Assembly: GCF_003148685.1 (NCBI RefSeq)
Contig: NZ_QGGR01000003.1
Coordinates: forward strand, 248,001-312,000
Source: Actinoplanes xinjiangensis
GTDB taxonomy: Bacteria > Actinomycetota > Actinomycetes > Mycobacteriales > Micromonosporaceae
Direction: 5' to 3'
Length of the DNA stretch: 64,000 nucleotides
Part shown: positions 9,718 through 19,001 of the stretch, in pieces
Layout of the letters: each line of letters starts with the position of its first letter
Position numbering within the stretch: the first letter of the stretch is position 1
Program-made: the position numbers and the translations under genes
Notes under the pieces: generated by a model
The model's input: the letters and a program-made list of their open reading frames with translations, nothing else
Told to the model about the DNA's origin: nothing
Databases searched by the model: none

Positions 9718-9762
9718 AAAAAAGCTGCGCGCCGCCACGGAAGTGGAGGCGCGCTTTTTCTC
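9718..9762 (-). terminator. Intrinsic terminator, effective in both directions
   Basis: GCGCGCC (9728-9734) and GGCGCGC (9749-9755) enclose a second stem CCAC/GTGG capped by a GGAA tetraloop. Seven A (9718-9724) on one side and five T (9756-9760) on the other give U-runs for both strands, strongest for the minus strand. It ends the small coiled-coil gene at 9838-10032 before smc begins. Confidence 0.9.
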
Positions 9763-9837
9763 TGGTGCATCTATGGTGCGAGGGGATGTGACGCCGGATG
9801 GCTACCCCGCAGTACCGCCCGGCATCGGGTGGGGGCC

Positions 9838-10032
9838 TCAGGTCAGAGCGGGCTCGGTGAGCCGTGCGAAATCGTCCGCTTCCACGGCCGCCGCCGCTAG
9901 ACGATCATTCTCCGCCTGGAGACGGGTGACCTCGAACTCGAGGGCCTGAACCCTGGAGCGCAGTCGGGTGACCTCGTCGAGGAGGCGCCGGTCGGGCGCC
10001 GCACCTACGTGGCCAAAGAGGGCCTTCGCCAT
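9838..10032 (-). CDS. Small coiled-coil protein of unknown function
   Basis: A 64-residue protein beginning MAKALFGHVG. After a short N-terminal segment, residues about 15-50 form a leucine-zipper-like coiled coil (heptads through RLRSRVQALEFEVTRLQAEN), and the tail ends DDFARLTEPALT. The ATG lies behind AAGGAG at a normal distance, and an intrinsic terminator follows the stop. These support a real gene. It appears to be one of the short conserved actinobacterial hypotheticals. A role as an adaptor or oligomerisation partner is only a guess. Confidence 0.75.
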   Translation of the reverse strand: MAKALFGHVGAAPDRRLLDEVTRLRSRVQALEFEVTRLQAENDRLAAAAVEADDFARLTEPALT

Positions 10033-10756
10033 CGTGACTCCTTGTGACGCGCTGCGTCGATTTTGGGTGGTGCGCTGTCTTTTATCGCTGCCGGAAGAGC
10101 CGGCCAGCGTGGCGCCCTTTCACGCACCCGAGCGGTTCGGTGCGCAGTGAACCTCATGCGAACCGACACACCACATGCTCACGGGCACGCGTGAGCGCAG
10201 AAACCCGCCAATGAAACTGCGGGGCTCTTTATGGTGCAAGACCTCAGACCACGGTTGAACCGAGGCATGAGTGGGCGCGACTGGCGACAACTCCATAGTC
10301 CGCTGATACCCATCCGCCGTCAAGCCGAGGGGGTGCCGGTTGCGCGCGCGAGTCAAGTGAATCACGCCACCAAGGCACCTCAGGGGTATCCCACCAGGTC
10401 TTATACATCTTTCGCGGGCATGTCGATCTCGTCAAGAGGGGTCCGTTTTCGCAAGATCCGACGTACTCGGGTGCGCTCGTCCCCTTCCGTACGGCCGGCC
10501 GGCGCCCAATGTCGTACGGAGGGTCTCCGGCACGGGACTCCGGGTCACCGGACGCCGTTCCGGGGATGGTGGCGCGACGGATCGACGAGCGGGGCCGACG
10601 CGGGCGGCACGGAGCCCGCCATCTCGGCTCGCACGTCGTGGCCTTTCGGGCAAAAACGGGCAAACACGGCTGACAAATAGTGCTAAAAGGTACGTAATTG
10701 TGTCGCCTAGCCGACATGCTCCAGCAACTTCGCCGGTTTGTCTCGTTGCCTCCAGC
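10033..10756. promoter_or_regulatory. Long non-coding upstream region of the exopolysaccharide-like operon
   Basis: About 720 bp with no convincing gene: six-frame reading gives only short, poorly started frames. Near its right end TGACAA (10671-10676) and GTAATT (10694-10699) are spaced by 17, a plausible housekeeping promoter, preceded by the direct repeat CGGGCAAAAACGGGCAAAC. If this promoter is used, transcription begins close to 10706. The size of the region suggests regulated expression, but no known riboswitch could be matched by eye. Confidence 0.45.
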
Positions 10757-12280
10757 GTGAATCCGACCCCGTCGCGCGAGCGCATCTGTCTGCTCACCGG
10801 CGGCGGGTACCCGTACCGGCGGGACGCCCTCGGAGGATGGTGCCGGACCCTCGTCGAGGGGCTGCGCCGGTTCCGCTTCGAGTTGCTGACCGTCACGGAC
10901 CGTGAACTACCGTCCGCACCCGCGTACCCGCTCCCGTTCAATGTCGGCTCCGCGCACGCCGCCGCGCTGGGCCGGGACCCGGCCCGTGCCGAACGGCGGC
11001 GCGGCCCGGTGCCCGACGGTGCGGCCGATGCCGCCGCCCTGCTCTGCCGCGGTCTGCTCGCCGACGAGACACCGGTCACCGCCCTGTTCGCCGACGGCCT
11101 CCGGCGCCTCACCGGGCTCTGCCCGCCCGGCGACGACACCGACCCGCTGGCCGCGCTGCCGCTCACCGACGCCCTCCAGGACGCCTGGCGGCAACGACCG
11201 GCGCACACCGCCGACGGCACGCCACTGCCCCGGCTCAGCGTGCGCGACGCACGGACCGCGGCCACGCTGCTCCGCCACGCCCTGCGCGCCGTCACCGTGC
11301 CGGTGCCCGAGGTCGAACTCGTCCACTGCGTCGGCGGCACCACCCCGCTGCTCGCCGCGCTCGCCGGCCACTGGCGCGCCGGCACGCCACTGCTGCTCAC
11401 CGAGGCGCGCGCCGCCGTACCCCGGCAGCGGCCCGCCGAGGACCGGCTGTCCCCCAGCGTCCGCACCGTGCTGCGGCGGTTCCGGATCGCCGTCGCCCGC
11501 ACCGGCTACACCGAGGCCGAGCTGATCGCGCCGCTCAGCACCTACCACCACGGATGGGCCCTCGGCCACGGCGCGGCGCCCACCCGGCTCGTCCAGGTGC
11601 CCGCCGGCGTCGACCCGCGCGAATACCCCGGTGCCGCCGAGGTCGCCGAGACCCCCACCGTCGTGTGGGCCGGCAGCGGCGGCCCCGACAGCGGACTCGG
11701 CCTGGTGCTCGAAGCGTTCACCGAGGTCGCCGCCGCCGTCCCCGGTGTGGTGCTGCACCTCGTCGGCGTCACCGCCGCCCACGAGGAGCACTGTGCCGAA
11801 CAGATCGAGCGGACCGGGCTGGGGCGGACCATCCGGCTGCACCCGCTGCCCGCCGACCCCCGCGACCGGTACACCGTCGGCCAGGTCGTCGCGCACGTCC
11901 CCGGGCCCGCCGACCCGCCGTACCGGCTCGTCGAGGCCATGATGTCCGGCCGCGCCGTCGTCGGCGTCGACGTCGGGCCCGCCGCCGAGACCCTCGGCGC
12001 CACCGGGATCCTCGTCCCCGCCGGCGACCCGTCCGAACTCGCCATCGCCATCGTCGGCCTGCTCCGCGCCCCCGGGCGACGGCGAGCCCTCGGCGATGCC
12101 GCCCGCCAGCGCGCCCTCAGCCACTTCACCGTCGACCGGGTCGTCCGGGTGTACGGCGCGCTCTACACCGACCTGGCCGCGCCACCCCCGGCGACGGCCT
12201 TCGAACTGGCGCTCACCGTTCCCGCGCCCCGCACCACGACGCCGGCCACCGTGCGCTGGCTCACCCGGGAGACCTCATGA
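10757..12280 (+). CDS. PelF-like GT4-family glycosyltransferase
   Basis: A retaining glycosyltransferase of the GT-B fold (507 aa from GTG 10757). The N-terminal segment RICLLTGGGYPYRRDALGGW and the following FELLTVTD and FNVGSAHAAAL match the DUF3492 N-domain of PelF, the cytoplasmic polymerase of Pel (GalNAc-rich) exopolysaccharide. The middle has a VHCVGG...LLLTEAR stretch comparable to PelF's HS...LLTEHG. The C-domain carries VVWAGSGGPDSGLGLVLEAF and RLVEAMMSGRAVVGVDVG. The first glutamate of the usual E-x7-E motif is not present, and the TEH histidine is Ala, so activity may be altered. An in-frame GTG at 10700 would lie at the predicted transcription start, so 10757 is preferred. The stop overlaps the next ATG. 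Confidence 0.75.
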   Translation: MNPTPSRERICLLTGGGYPYRRDALGGWCRTLVEGLRRFRFELLTVTDRELPSAPAYPLPFNVGSAHAAALGRDPARAERRRGPVPDGAADAAALLCRGLLADETPVTALFADGLRRLTGLCPPGDDTDPLAALPLTDALQDAWRQRPAHTADGTPLPRLSVRDARTAATLLRHALRAVTVPVPEVELVHCVGGTTPLLAALAGHWRAGTPLLLTEARAAVPRQRPAEDRLSPSVRTVLRRFRIAVARTGYTEAELIAPLSTYHHGWALGHGAAPTRLVQVPAGVDPREYPGAAEVAETPTVVWAGSGGPDSGLGLVLEAFTEVAAAVPGVVLHLVGVTAAHEEHCAEQIERTGLGRTIRLHPLPADPRDRYTVGQVVAHVPGPADPPYRLVEAMMSGRAVVGVDVGPAAETLGATGILVPAGDPSELAIAIVGLLRAPGRRRALGDAARQRALSHFTVDRVVRVYGALYTDLAAPPPATAFELALTVPAPRTTTPATVRWLTRETS

Positions 12281-14451
12281 CCATCACACCGCGCGGGAAC
12301 GCCACCACACGTACCGCCCGCAACCGCATCCGCCGCCGGCAGAACCAGAACGCCGCCGGGGAACCCCGCCACGCCGCACCCGGCCAGCCCGAACTCGCCC
12401 CGCCGCGACGGCGGGGCGGACGGCACGCCGCCGACGAGCCGGTCCCGGACGACACCACGGCCGCCGCGGACACCGACGTCGCATTCCCGGCGCCGGCCTG
12501 GAACCCGTGGGCCACCAGCACACGGCAGGCGCTGCCGGCCGGGAGCACCGGCCCGCTCGGGGACCCGGGGGTGGTGGACCGCCGGAGCCTGTGGGCGGCA
12601 CCCGAGGACGAGAGACACCGGGGCGGTCGGAACGCCTGGGCGGAGAACACCCCCGCGACAGGGTGGGCGGAGCCGGCCGGCGGGGACTTCACCCCGCTGA
12701 GCGACTGGACCGACCACACCGGCGTGAACGTCGTGCCGCACGGCATCCGCGACGACGGCGCCGTCCCGGCCGGCGGCTGGACCGACCACACCGGTGTGAA
12801 CGTCCTGCCCTACGGCATCCGGGACGACGGTGCCGTCCCGGCCGGCGGCTGGACCGACCACATCGGGCCGAACGCCCGGGCCGACGACGCCTGGGCCGGC
12901 GGCACCGGCACGGCGGGTGGCTGGGGTGATCCGGCCGGGGGTACCGGTGGGTGGGCCGACACCTCCGAACGCCGGGCCGAGATCGGTTCGGCCGGGTCCG
13001 GGCCCTCGGGAGCGGCGGGGGCCGACGCCGTGGACGCGTACGTCGACGAGTTGTGGCGCGCACTCGACGATGGGGAACCGGACGACGAGGAGGCCTCTTG
13101 CGCCGATGGTGGGGGGCGTGGTTCGTACCGTCGCAGGGGTGTCAAGGACCGCCGGAAAGCGGGACGGCGGCACATCGGCCGCTGGTCGCATGCGCGGCGG
13201 ACGCGAAGCGGCTATCTGAACGCCGCCATGGTCCGGTGTGGGCTCTACCTCGGCGCGCTGAGCGTCGCGATCGCCGCCGCCGAACCGCTCGGCCGGGTGG
13301 CGTGGCCGGTGCCCGCCGTGATGGTCCTGCTCGGATGGACCGCCGCCCAGGGCCTGACCAGCATCGGAGTGACCGTCACCGGCCGTGGTGGGCCGGCCGC
13401 CGCGGCCCGCACCGTCGGCGCCGGGTTCGCCGCGGTCGTCGGGCTCTGGTGCGCGCTCGTGTGGATCGCGCCGGACGCCCTCCTCGGTCCGAACCGCCTG
13501 CTCGCCGCGACCGCCGGCGTCGGCGGGCTGGTCACCCTCGCCACCGTCACCGCCGCGCTCGTCACCCGGGCCGAAGGTGTGATCGCCGGCTGGTACGTGC
13601 CGTGCTGGCTGCTCGCCGCCGCCGTCATGGCCGACGCCGCCGGAGTCCCCGAAGCCGCCGCCGTCCCGGTGCAGACACTGCTGCCGGCGGCGATGGTGGC
13701 GGTCGCCGTCCGGGCGTTCCGTCCCGCGCTGCTGCCCGCCTCGGCGACCCGCACCAGGCGCCCGGCATCCGCCGCCGGCGACCCGCGGGTGAGCGCCGCC
13801 CCCGTCCGCGGGCAGCGTGCCGTCTCCGCCGGCACCCGCCCGGGGAGGTTCACCGCCGCCGACCGCCGGCGGGCGTTCGCCTACCTGATCATCGGGGCCG
13901 CGCAGGCGGTGTCCGTGGTCCTGCTGTGGCGCGGCGGCCCGGCCGTCATGCCACTGCCCGCCGCCCTGCCGCTGCTGCTCGCCGTGCCACTGCTCGAAGG
14001 ACTGATCGGCTGGCACACCGACCGGCTCAACGCCGGTCTGGACTCCGCCGAGACGCCCGAGGAGTTCGACCGGCACGTACGCAACGTCACCGCCATCACC
14101 CTGGCCGGGCTGCTGCCGCCACTCGTCGCCGGGTGCGCGCTGCTGGTCGCCGCGTACCGGCTGCCGTACGGGTTCTCGGCCGTCCCCGGCGCCCGGGAGG
14201 CCGTTCTCGCACTCGCCGCCGCCACCCTGCTCGGCGGGGTGTTCGCGGTCACCTTCCTACTGGCCGCACGCACCCGGCACGGGATCGCCGCGACCCTCGC
14301 CGCCATCCCGCCCCTGGCCGCCGCCGTGCTGGCGGTGGCCGCCCCACCGGCCGGGCTCCTGCCCGCCGCCGTCGCGGTACTCGCCGCGACCCATCTGGCC
14401 GGCCTGCTCATCGTCGCCCTGACCGCCGCCGACCTACGGAGGACGCCGTGA
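12277..14451 (+). CDS. Large multi-pass membrane protein with repetitive N-terminal region (PelG-like position)
   Basis: A 724-residue protein in two parts. Residues 1-310 are low in complexity and probably disordered, and hold two near-identical 24-residue units (from about residues 144 and 168, each starting WTDHTGVNV and ending GAVPAGG) plus a degenerate third unit. Residues about 312-722 hold roughly twelve hydrophobic helices, with a polar loop WHTDRLNAGLDSAETPEEF between helices 8 and 9. Twelve helices next to a PelF-like enzyme recall PelG, the MOP-family Pel transporter, but direct similarity is weak by eye, so the assignment rests on topology and position. It overlaps its neighbours by ATGA and GTGA, so the three genes form one translationally coupled unit. 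Confidence 0.7.
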   Translation: MTITPRGNATTRTARNRIRRRQNQNAAGEPRHAAPGQPELAPPRRRGGRHAADEPVPDDTTAAADTDVAFPAPAWNPWATSTRQALPAGSTGPLGDPGVVDRRSLWAAPEDERHRGGRNAWAENTPATGWAEPAGGDFTPLSDWTDHTGVNVVPHGIRDDGAVPAGGWTDHTGVNVLPYGIRDDGAVPAGGWTDHIGPNARADDAWAGGTGTAGGWGDPAGGTGGWADTSERRAEIGSAGSGPSGAAGADAVDAYVDELWRALDDGEPDDEEASCADGGGRGSYRRRGVKDRRKAGRRHIGRWSHARRTRSGYLNAAMVRCGLYLGALSVAIAAAEPLGRVAWPVPAVMVLLGWTAAQGLTSIGVTVTGRGGPAAAARTVGAGFAAVVGLWCALVWIAPDALLGPNRLLAATAGVGGLVTLATVTAALVTRAEGVIAGWYVPCWLLAAAVMADAAGVPEAAAVPVQTLLPAAMVAVAVRAFRPALLPASATRTRRPASAAGDPRVSAAPVRGQRAVSAGTRPGRFTAADRRRAFAYLIIGAAQAVSVVLLWRGGPAVMPLPAALPLLLAVPLLEGLIGWHTDRLNAGLDSAETPEEFDRHVRNVTAITLAGLLPPLVAGCALLVAAYRLPYGFSAVPGAREAVLALAAATLLGGVFAVTFLLAARTRHGIAATLAAIPPLAAAVLAVAAPPAGLLPAAVAVLAATHLAGLLIVALTAADLRRTP
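12706..12921 (+). repeat. In-frame 72-bp tandem repeat inside the membrane protein gene
   Basis: Unit boundaries are marked by TGG codons at 12706, 12778 and 12850, exactly 72 bp (24 codons) apart. The first two units differ at a few third positions and two or three residues; the third diverges after 10 residues. Confidence 0.8.
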
Positions 14452-15005
14452 AAACCCTGTTCCCCCCGTACGCCCACCCGTCGCCCGAGCTGGAACTGGA
14501 CGCCGACACCTGGATCGTCCGCGAACAGCCCGGCGACCGCCGCACACTCCACCAGTCACTCGGCCGCATCGACCTGGACTGGGGCAGCCGTTCCCTCGCC
14601 GACGTCCTCGCCGACGTCGACGCCTGGCGTGCCGACGGGGTCGAGGGACTGTTCCTCGACCGTGCGCCGGCCGGCTCGGGAGGAGTGGGCCCGGTCGCCC
14701 TGACCGTCCGCCTCGCCGCCCGGCGCGGCCTGCACCGGGTCGTGCTCAATCCGGGGGTGCCGACGCATCCGCTCTACCGGGACCTCGGTGTGCGGATCTG
14801 CACCTTCGAAGGACCGTGGTCGGCCTATCAGAGCTGGGACGGCGACGGGGTACGACCCGGCGACGGCCACATCGTGCACGGGGTGCCCGCGCCGTTGCTC
14901 ACCGCCGCCCGCCGCCTGATGGGCCGGCGGGGAGCCGGGTTCGGGCTGGCCACGGACGCCGGCCCCCGGGTGGCCGCGACCCCCGCCCCGGCCACTCCCG
15001 GCTGA
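14448..15005 (+). CDS. Short spherulin-4-like (GH135-type fold) protein
   Basis: A 185-residue protein starting at a GTG that overlaps the previous stop. It opens TLFPPYAHPSPELEL, and its core is LDWGSRSLADVLADVDAWRA followed by DGVEGLFLDRAP. This matches the spherulin-4 pattern (Y-x-P near the N-terminus, then GxRxLADVxADIDxY and VDGIFLDE). Spherulin-4 proteins include fungal Sph3, a GH135 galactosaminidase tied to galactosaminogalactan, a polymer chemically close to Pel. This copy is shorter than Sph3, has no signal peptide, and has Arg where DE is usual after FLD, so it may be a non-catalytic or cytoplasmic version. Context suggests a role in the same polysaccharide pathway. Confidence 0.6.
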   Translation: MKTLFPPYAHPSPELELDADTWIVREQPGDRRTLHQSLGRIDLDWGSRSLADVLADVDAWRADGVEGLFLDRAPAGSGGVGPVALTVRLAARRGLHRVVLNPGVPTHPLYRDLGVRICTFEGPWSAYQSWDGDGVRPGDGHIVHGVPAPLLTAARRLMGRRGAGFGLATDAGPRVAATPAPATPG

Positions 15006-15018
15006 GCCGGCCCGCGGT

Positions 15019-15054
15019 GTGGAGTCGCGCGGAACAGGTACGGCGCGACTCCAC
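15019..15054. terminator. Hairpin between convergent spherulin-like gene and mutM
   Basis: GTGGAGTCGCGC (15019-15030) pairs perfectly with GCGCGACTCCAC (15043-15054) across a 12-base loop. There is no U-run. It lies in the 61-bp gap between two gene ends. Confidence 0.65.
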
Positions 15055-15066
15055 CCGACCGGCTCG

Positions 15067-15918
15067 TCAGACGGCTTTCCGGGGCCGGGGCTGGCAGCGG
15101 GGACAGCTGAAGCTGGAGCGGTTCATGAACTGCTCGCGCCGGATGACGGCACCGCACCGGTGACAGGGCTCGTTCTCGCGGCCGTAGGCGTTGAGGGAGC
15201 GGTCGAAGTAGCCGCTCTCGCCGTTGACGTCGACATACAGCTCGTCGAAGCTGGTGCCGCCGGCGACGATCGCCTCGCCGAGGACGTCACGCACGTGGCC
15301 CAGCAGGCGGGCGACGGCCGGCCGGGTGAGCTGATCGGTGGGGCGGGTGCCATGCAGTCCGGCACGCCACAGGGCCTCGTCGGCGTAGATGTTGCCGACA
15401 CCGGAGATCAGGGTCTGGTCGAGCAGGGCGCGTTTGACCTCGGTGTGCCGGCCGCGCATGCGGGCGTTGAAGGCCTCGTCGTCGAAGAGCGGGTCCATCG
15501 GGTCCCGGGCGATGTGCGAGATCTCGTCGGGCAACTCGGCGCCGCCCTCGGAGACCGACAGGCCGCCGAACGTGCGCTGATCGACGAACCGCAGCTGGGG
15601 TCCACCGTCGGTGAAGGTGAACCGGACCCGCAGATGTTTCTCGTCGGCCGCGTCGGCGGGCTGCATCAGCAGCTGGCCGGACATGCCGAGGTGACCGATG
15701 ACGGCGTCCCCGGAGTCGAGCGGCAGCCACAGATATTTGCCACGACGGGAGACGTCCAGCACGGTACGCCCGGCGAGGACGGCGGCGAAGTGGGCGTCGC
15801 CGGGCAGGTGCCGGCGGATCGCGCGCGGGTGCAGCACCTCGGCGGTGGCGATGGTGCGGCCGGTCACCCACTTCGCCAGGCCCATGCGGACGGTCTCGAC
15901 CTCGGGAAGTTCGGGCAC
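15067..15918 (-). CDS. mutM: Formamidopyrimidine-DNA glycosylase MutM/Fpg
   Basis: Base-excision repair enzyme (283 aa) that removes 8-oxoguanine and cuts the strand. The GTG start at 15918 gives [10 protein letters not shown] immediately after the initiator, placing the catalytic Pro2 and Glu3 at the mature N-terminus. The beta-hairpin lysine is in [11 protein letters not shown]. The helix-two-turn-helix contains [14 protein letters not shown], and the C-terminal zinc finger is CHRCG...CPRCQ. An upstream in-frame extension to 16164 is not needed. It is the last gene of a long minus-strand run that includes plsX, rnc and a glycosyltransferase. Confidence 0.97.
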   Translation of the reverse strand: MPELPEVETVRMGLAKWVTGRTIATAEVLHPRAIRRHLPGDAHFAAVLAGRTVLDVSRRGKYLWLPLDSGDAVIGHLGMSGQLLMQPADAADEKHLRVRFTFTDGGPQLRFVDQRTFGGLSVSEGGAELPDEISHIARDPMDPLFDDEAFNARMRGRHTEVKRALLDQTLISGVGNIYADEALWRAGLHGTRPTDQLTRPAVARLLGHVRDVLGEAIVAGGTSFDELYVDVNGESGYFDRSLNAYGRENEPCHRCGAVIRREQFMNRSSFSCPRCQPRPRKAV

Positions 15919-15929
15919 TTCACGGTCCT

Positions 15930-17105
15930 TTACAACGTGTACGGCCAGACGGTCACCAGGTAGGCGCCGTACCAGAGACCGAACAGCGCCCACGCGGTGA
16001 TCGACAGGACCGCGACCCGGGGGCGGGCGCGGGCGGCCGCCACTACGGCGGGCAGCAGCGTCAACAGTACGGGCAGCAACAGCCGCGGCTTGGAGTGGTA
16101 GAAGCCGGCCTGGCCGTAGACGAGGATCATCGCGACCACGCCGTAGACGGCGATCGGGAGCCACGGTTTCCCGGCCAGCGCCACCCCGGCCGCGGCGAGT
16201 GCCGCCAGCAGGATCAGCGCGACGCTCATCGGGACCCAGCCGTCGCCGGAGCGCAGCGTGGTCCAGAGGAACTTCCCGGTGCTGGCGCCGTAGTCGAACG
16301 AGGTGCCCCAGCCCGCGGTCTGGATCTTGAACCAGGCGGTGAGGTCACCGACCCGGTAGGCGACCCAGCCGAGGTAGAGCGGCACCCCGGCGAGCGCGAC
16401 CGCGGCCGCGGTGAGCGGCTTCCACGTCGGCTGGCCGTCGTGCTGGTCGTCGCGCCTGAGGGCGAGCAGCGCGGCCACGGCGAGACCGAGCGCGGCGGCG
16501 GCACCGGTGGGCCGGCTCAGCGCGGTGAGCAGACCGAGCAGGCCGGCCGCCCACCAGACCCGGCGGTGCGCGGCGACGAACATGCCGGCGACGAGGGCGA
16601 TGAAGAGGCTCTCCGAGTACGCCATGGACAGCACCACGGAGGCCGGGGCCGAGCAGCAGATCGCGACCAGGGCCCAGCCGGCCCGCTTACCGTAGAGCGA
16701 CGATCCCAGCAGGTGCAGGGCGATCGCGGCACAGACGGAGGCGAGCCAGGCCACGGTGAGGGCGGCCACACTCGGGTCGATGCCGATGGCGGCACCGAGC
16801 CGGATGAGCATCGGGTAGACCGGGAAGAAGGCGAGTTCGTTGCCTTCGAGCTGACCGGAGGCGCCGTAGGTGTAGCCCTCCGGATAACCGTCCATGGCGA
16901 CCCGCAGGAACCAGCCGGCGTCCCAGATGAGGAGCCGTTCCCAGAGCGAGCGGGGCTCGGCGACACCGCCGTTCAACCACCAGATCATCACGAGCTGGCC
17001 GACCCGGGTGGCGGCGAGGATCCCGACCGCCGCGCCGATGCCGTTCAGCCCGCCCGCTCTGTCCCACAGATCTTCCTTGGTGGGAGTCTCTGTGAGAGCG
17101 GTCAT
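15930..17105 (-). CDS. PIG-V-like mannosyltransferase family membrane protein
   Basis: A 391-residue polytopic membrane protein with roughly ten helices. Near the N-terminus [21 protein letters not shown] fits the WD-x3-Y/F...GY signature of PIG-V/GT-C mannosyltransferases, and [15 protein letters not shown] matches the following FFPLYP signature. Later [13 protein letters not shown] and [13 protein letters not shown] are also typical. The enzymes use polyprenyl-phosphate mannose on the outer face of the membrane; the acceptor here is unknown. The ATG at 17105 overlaps the rnc stop (ATGA), and the stop is 11 bases before mutM, so all three are co-transcribed. Confidence 0.82.
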   Translation of the reverse strand: MTALTETPTKEDLWDRAGGLNGIGAAVGILAATRVGQLVMIWWLNGGVAEPRSLWERLLIWDAGWFLRVAMDGYPEGYTYGASGQLEGNELAFFPVYPMLIRLGAAIGIDPSVAALTVAWLASVCAAIALHLLGSSLYGKRAGWALVAICCSAPASVVLSMAYSESLFIALVAGMFVAAHRRVWWAAGLLGLLTALSRPTGAAAALGLAVAALLALRRDDQHDGQPTWKPLTAAAVALAGVPLYLGWVAYRVGDLTAWFKIQTAGWGTSFDYGASTGKFLWTTLRSGDGWVPMSVALILLAALAAAGVALAGKPWLPIAVYGVVAMILVYGQAGFYHSKPRLLLPVLLTLLPAVVAAARARPRVAVLSITAWALFGLWYGAYLVTVWPYTL

Positions 17106-17827
17106 GACTCGGTCTTCTCGGACTGCTCCGTCAAGGTCCGCCACGCCGCGGCGGCGGCCCGCTGCTCGGCCTGCTTCTTGCTGCGGCCCTCGGAGCCGCC
17201 GTACCGCTCGCCGGCGACGACCACCCAGGCAGTGAACGTCTTCGCGTGATCCGGGCCGGAATCCTCGATCTCGTAGTCCGGCACGCCCAGGCCCAGCGCC
17301 GCGGTCAGCTCCTGGAGGCTGGTCTTCCAGTCCAGCGCGGCGCCCCGGCCCGCCGACTCGGCCATCAGCGGGTCGAACAGCCGGTGGATCACCTCGCCGG
17401 CGATCTCCAGCCCGTGCTCCAGATAGATCGCACCGAGCAGGGCCTCCAGAGTGTCGGCCAGGATGCTCGCCTTGTCCCGTCCGCCGGTGGTCTCCTCGCC
17501 CTTGCCGAGCAGCAGATGCGGGCCGAGACCCTCCGGGCCCAGGCCCCGCGCCACGTCGGCCAGCGCGTGCATGTTGACCACGCTGGCCCGCAGCTTGGCG
17601 AGCTGCCCCTCGGGCAGGTCCGGGTGGTTGTGGAAGAGAGCGGACGTGATCACCACGCCGAGGACCGAGTCGCCGAGGAACTCCAGGCGCTCGTTGGTCG
17701 GCAGGCCGCCGTTCTCGTAGGCGAACGAACGGTGGGTCAGTGCGCGTTCCAGCAGCTCCGGCTTGAACGGCACCCCGAACGCCTCCTCCAGCGGTTCAGT
17801 GGAGGGGCGACGACGCTTGTCAATCAT
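17102..17827 (-). CDS. rnc: Ribonuclease III
   Basis: Double-strand-specific endoribonuclease (241 aa) for rRNA and mRNA processing. The catalytic domain has the RNase III signature [15 protein letters not shown] and the second acidic site in [17 protein letters not shown]-terminal dsRNA-binding domain follows (about residues 165-235) with [19 protein letters not shown] and [14 protein letters not shown]. Length is normal. It overlaps plsX upstream and the mannosyltransferase downstream by 4 bases each. Confidence 0.98.
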   Translation of the reverse strand: MIDKRRRPSTEPLEEAFGVPFKPELLERALTHRSFAYENGGLPTNERLEFLGDSVLGVVITSALFHNHPDLPEGQLAKLRASVVNMHALADVARGLGPEGLGPHLLLGKGEETTGGRDKASILADTLEALLGAIYLEHGLEIAGEVIHRLFDPLMAESAGRGAALDWKTSLQELTAALGLGVPDYEIEDSGPDHAKTFTAWVVVAGERYGGSEGRSKKQAEQRAAAAAWRTLTEQSEKTES

Positions 17828-18813
17828 GCGATACCTCGCTGAGCGCTCAGAGAATCGGCGATCGCCGCGACCGAGTTGCGGCGGTGCAGGTCGGCCGCGA
17901 GCGCGATGCCCGCGGCGAGATCCGGACCGGTGGCCGCGCCGTGGCAGACGACGACCGTGCCGGAGACGCCGAGCAGCAGCGCCGCCCGGGCCGGTGGATC
18001 AGTGTTCCGGGAGGGCGGGCCGGACAGCGCGTACGCCGTTTCCAGCCCTTTGAGCAGGACATTTCCAGTGAATCCGTCGGTCACCACGACGTCGGCGGCC
18101 CGGCCCAGCACGATGTCGCTGCCCTCGACCAGGCCGGCGTAACGGGCACCGCCCGGCAACGGCAGGTCGACGAGCTGGGCGGGCAGGGCCCGGCGCAGGC
18201 GGTCGCCCTTGCCGGGCTCGGTGCCGATGGTGAGAAGCCCCACACGGGGTGTGGGCATGCGAAGAACGATCGAGGCGTACGCCGCACCGAGCCGGGCGTG
18301 CCACGCGAGGGTCTCCTCGTCGGGGTCGACGGACGAACCCACGTCGAGCAGGACGAGACGGCCGGCGGCCGTGGGCAGTACGGCGGTCAGCGCGGGCCGG
18401 CGGACTCCCGGCCAGCGACCCAGTTCCCGGGCGGCGGAGAGCACCGTGGCCCGGGTGTCACCGGCGGAGACGAGGGCGTCGGCACGGCCCTCGGCGAGGG
18501 CGCGCACCGCGGCGCCGACGGCATCGGCCGGGGCGGGGACGGTGGTGATGCGGCGGCGGTCGCCCGGTTTCAGGGCGGCCAGAACCGAGTCGGCGGCATC
18601 AGCCGGGCCGACCAGCGTCAGGTGCAGGGCCGGGTCTGCCTTGCAAGCACGCAGAGCGCCGTCAACCACGACGGCGGGAGCCTGGTCCCCGCCGAGGAGG
18701 TCGACGGCGATCCGCGCGGTGCCCGGCTCCCCGACAGTGCGCTGTCCAGGAGCCGTGGCACCGGTGGTTCGCCACCGCTCGGGCACGACCCGCCCGATGA
18801 TCGGGCGCGTCAC
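17824..18813 (-). CDS. plsX: Phosphate acyltransferase PlsX
   Basis: Makes acyl-phosphate from acyl-ACP for phospholipid synthesis. The 329-residue protein begins with about 32 non-conserved residues, then [20 protein letters not shown], the PlsX opening, and later [20 protein letters not shown], the family signature. The internal segment [25 protein letters not shown] is the usual DxGA...P region with Ser for Ala. Position between rpmF and rnc is the standard actinobacterial arrangement. The true start may lie slightly downstream of 18813. Confidence 0.9.
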   Translation of the reverse strand: MTRPIIGRVVPERWRTTGATAPGQRTVGEPGTARIAVDLLGGDQAPAVVVDGALRACKADPALHLTLVGPADAADSVLAALKPGDRRRITTVPAPADAVGAAVRALAEGRADALVSAGDTRATVLSAARELGRWPGVRRPALTAVLPTAAGRLVLLDVGSSVDPDEETLAWHARLGAAYASIVLRMPTPRVGLLTIGTEPGKGDRLRRALPAQLVDLPLPGGARYAGLVEGSDIVLGRAADVVVTDGFTGNVLLKGLETAYALSGPPSRNTDPPARAALLLGVSGTVVVCHGAATGPDLAAGIALAADLHRRNSVAAIADSLSAQRGIA

Positions 18814-18822
18814 GCGGCGACG

Positions 18823-18996
18823 TCAGACCTCGAGGACCTGGCGGCCGTTGTAGGTGCCGCAGACCGGGCAGGCGGCGTGCGGCAGCTTCGGCGACTTGCA
18901 CTGGGAGCAGGCCGCGGTAACCACCGCGGTCGCCTTCCAGTTCGCCCGGCGCGAGCGGGTGTTGCTGCGCGACATCTTGCGCTTGGGGACGGCCAC
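18823..18996 (-). CDS. rpmF: 50S ribosomal protein L32
   Basis: A 57-residue ribosomal protein read directly from the sequence: GTG start at 18996, [20 protein letters not shown] at the N-terminus and a zinc ribbon [18 protein letters not shown] before the stop at 18823. It ends NGRQVLEV. It sits 9 bases from plsX and 5 from the upstream DUF177 gene, the classic yceD-rpmF-plsX order. A zinc-binding (Cys-plus) form of L32. Confidence 0.97.
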   Translation of the reverse strand: MAVPKRKMSRSNTRSRRANWKATAVVTAACSQCKSPKLPHAACPVCGTYNGRQVLEV

Positions 18997-19001
18997 GGTT
19001 C

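Noticed and set aside
10033-10756. Cyclic di-GMP or other riboswitch before the Pel-like unit
   Set aside because: No GEMM core or other known motif could be matched by eye.
16095-17249. Plus-strand open frame of 384 codons
   Set aside because: Shadow of the PIG-V-like gene and rnc on the minus strand.
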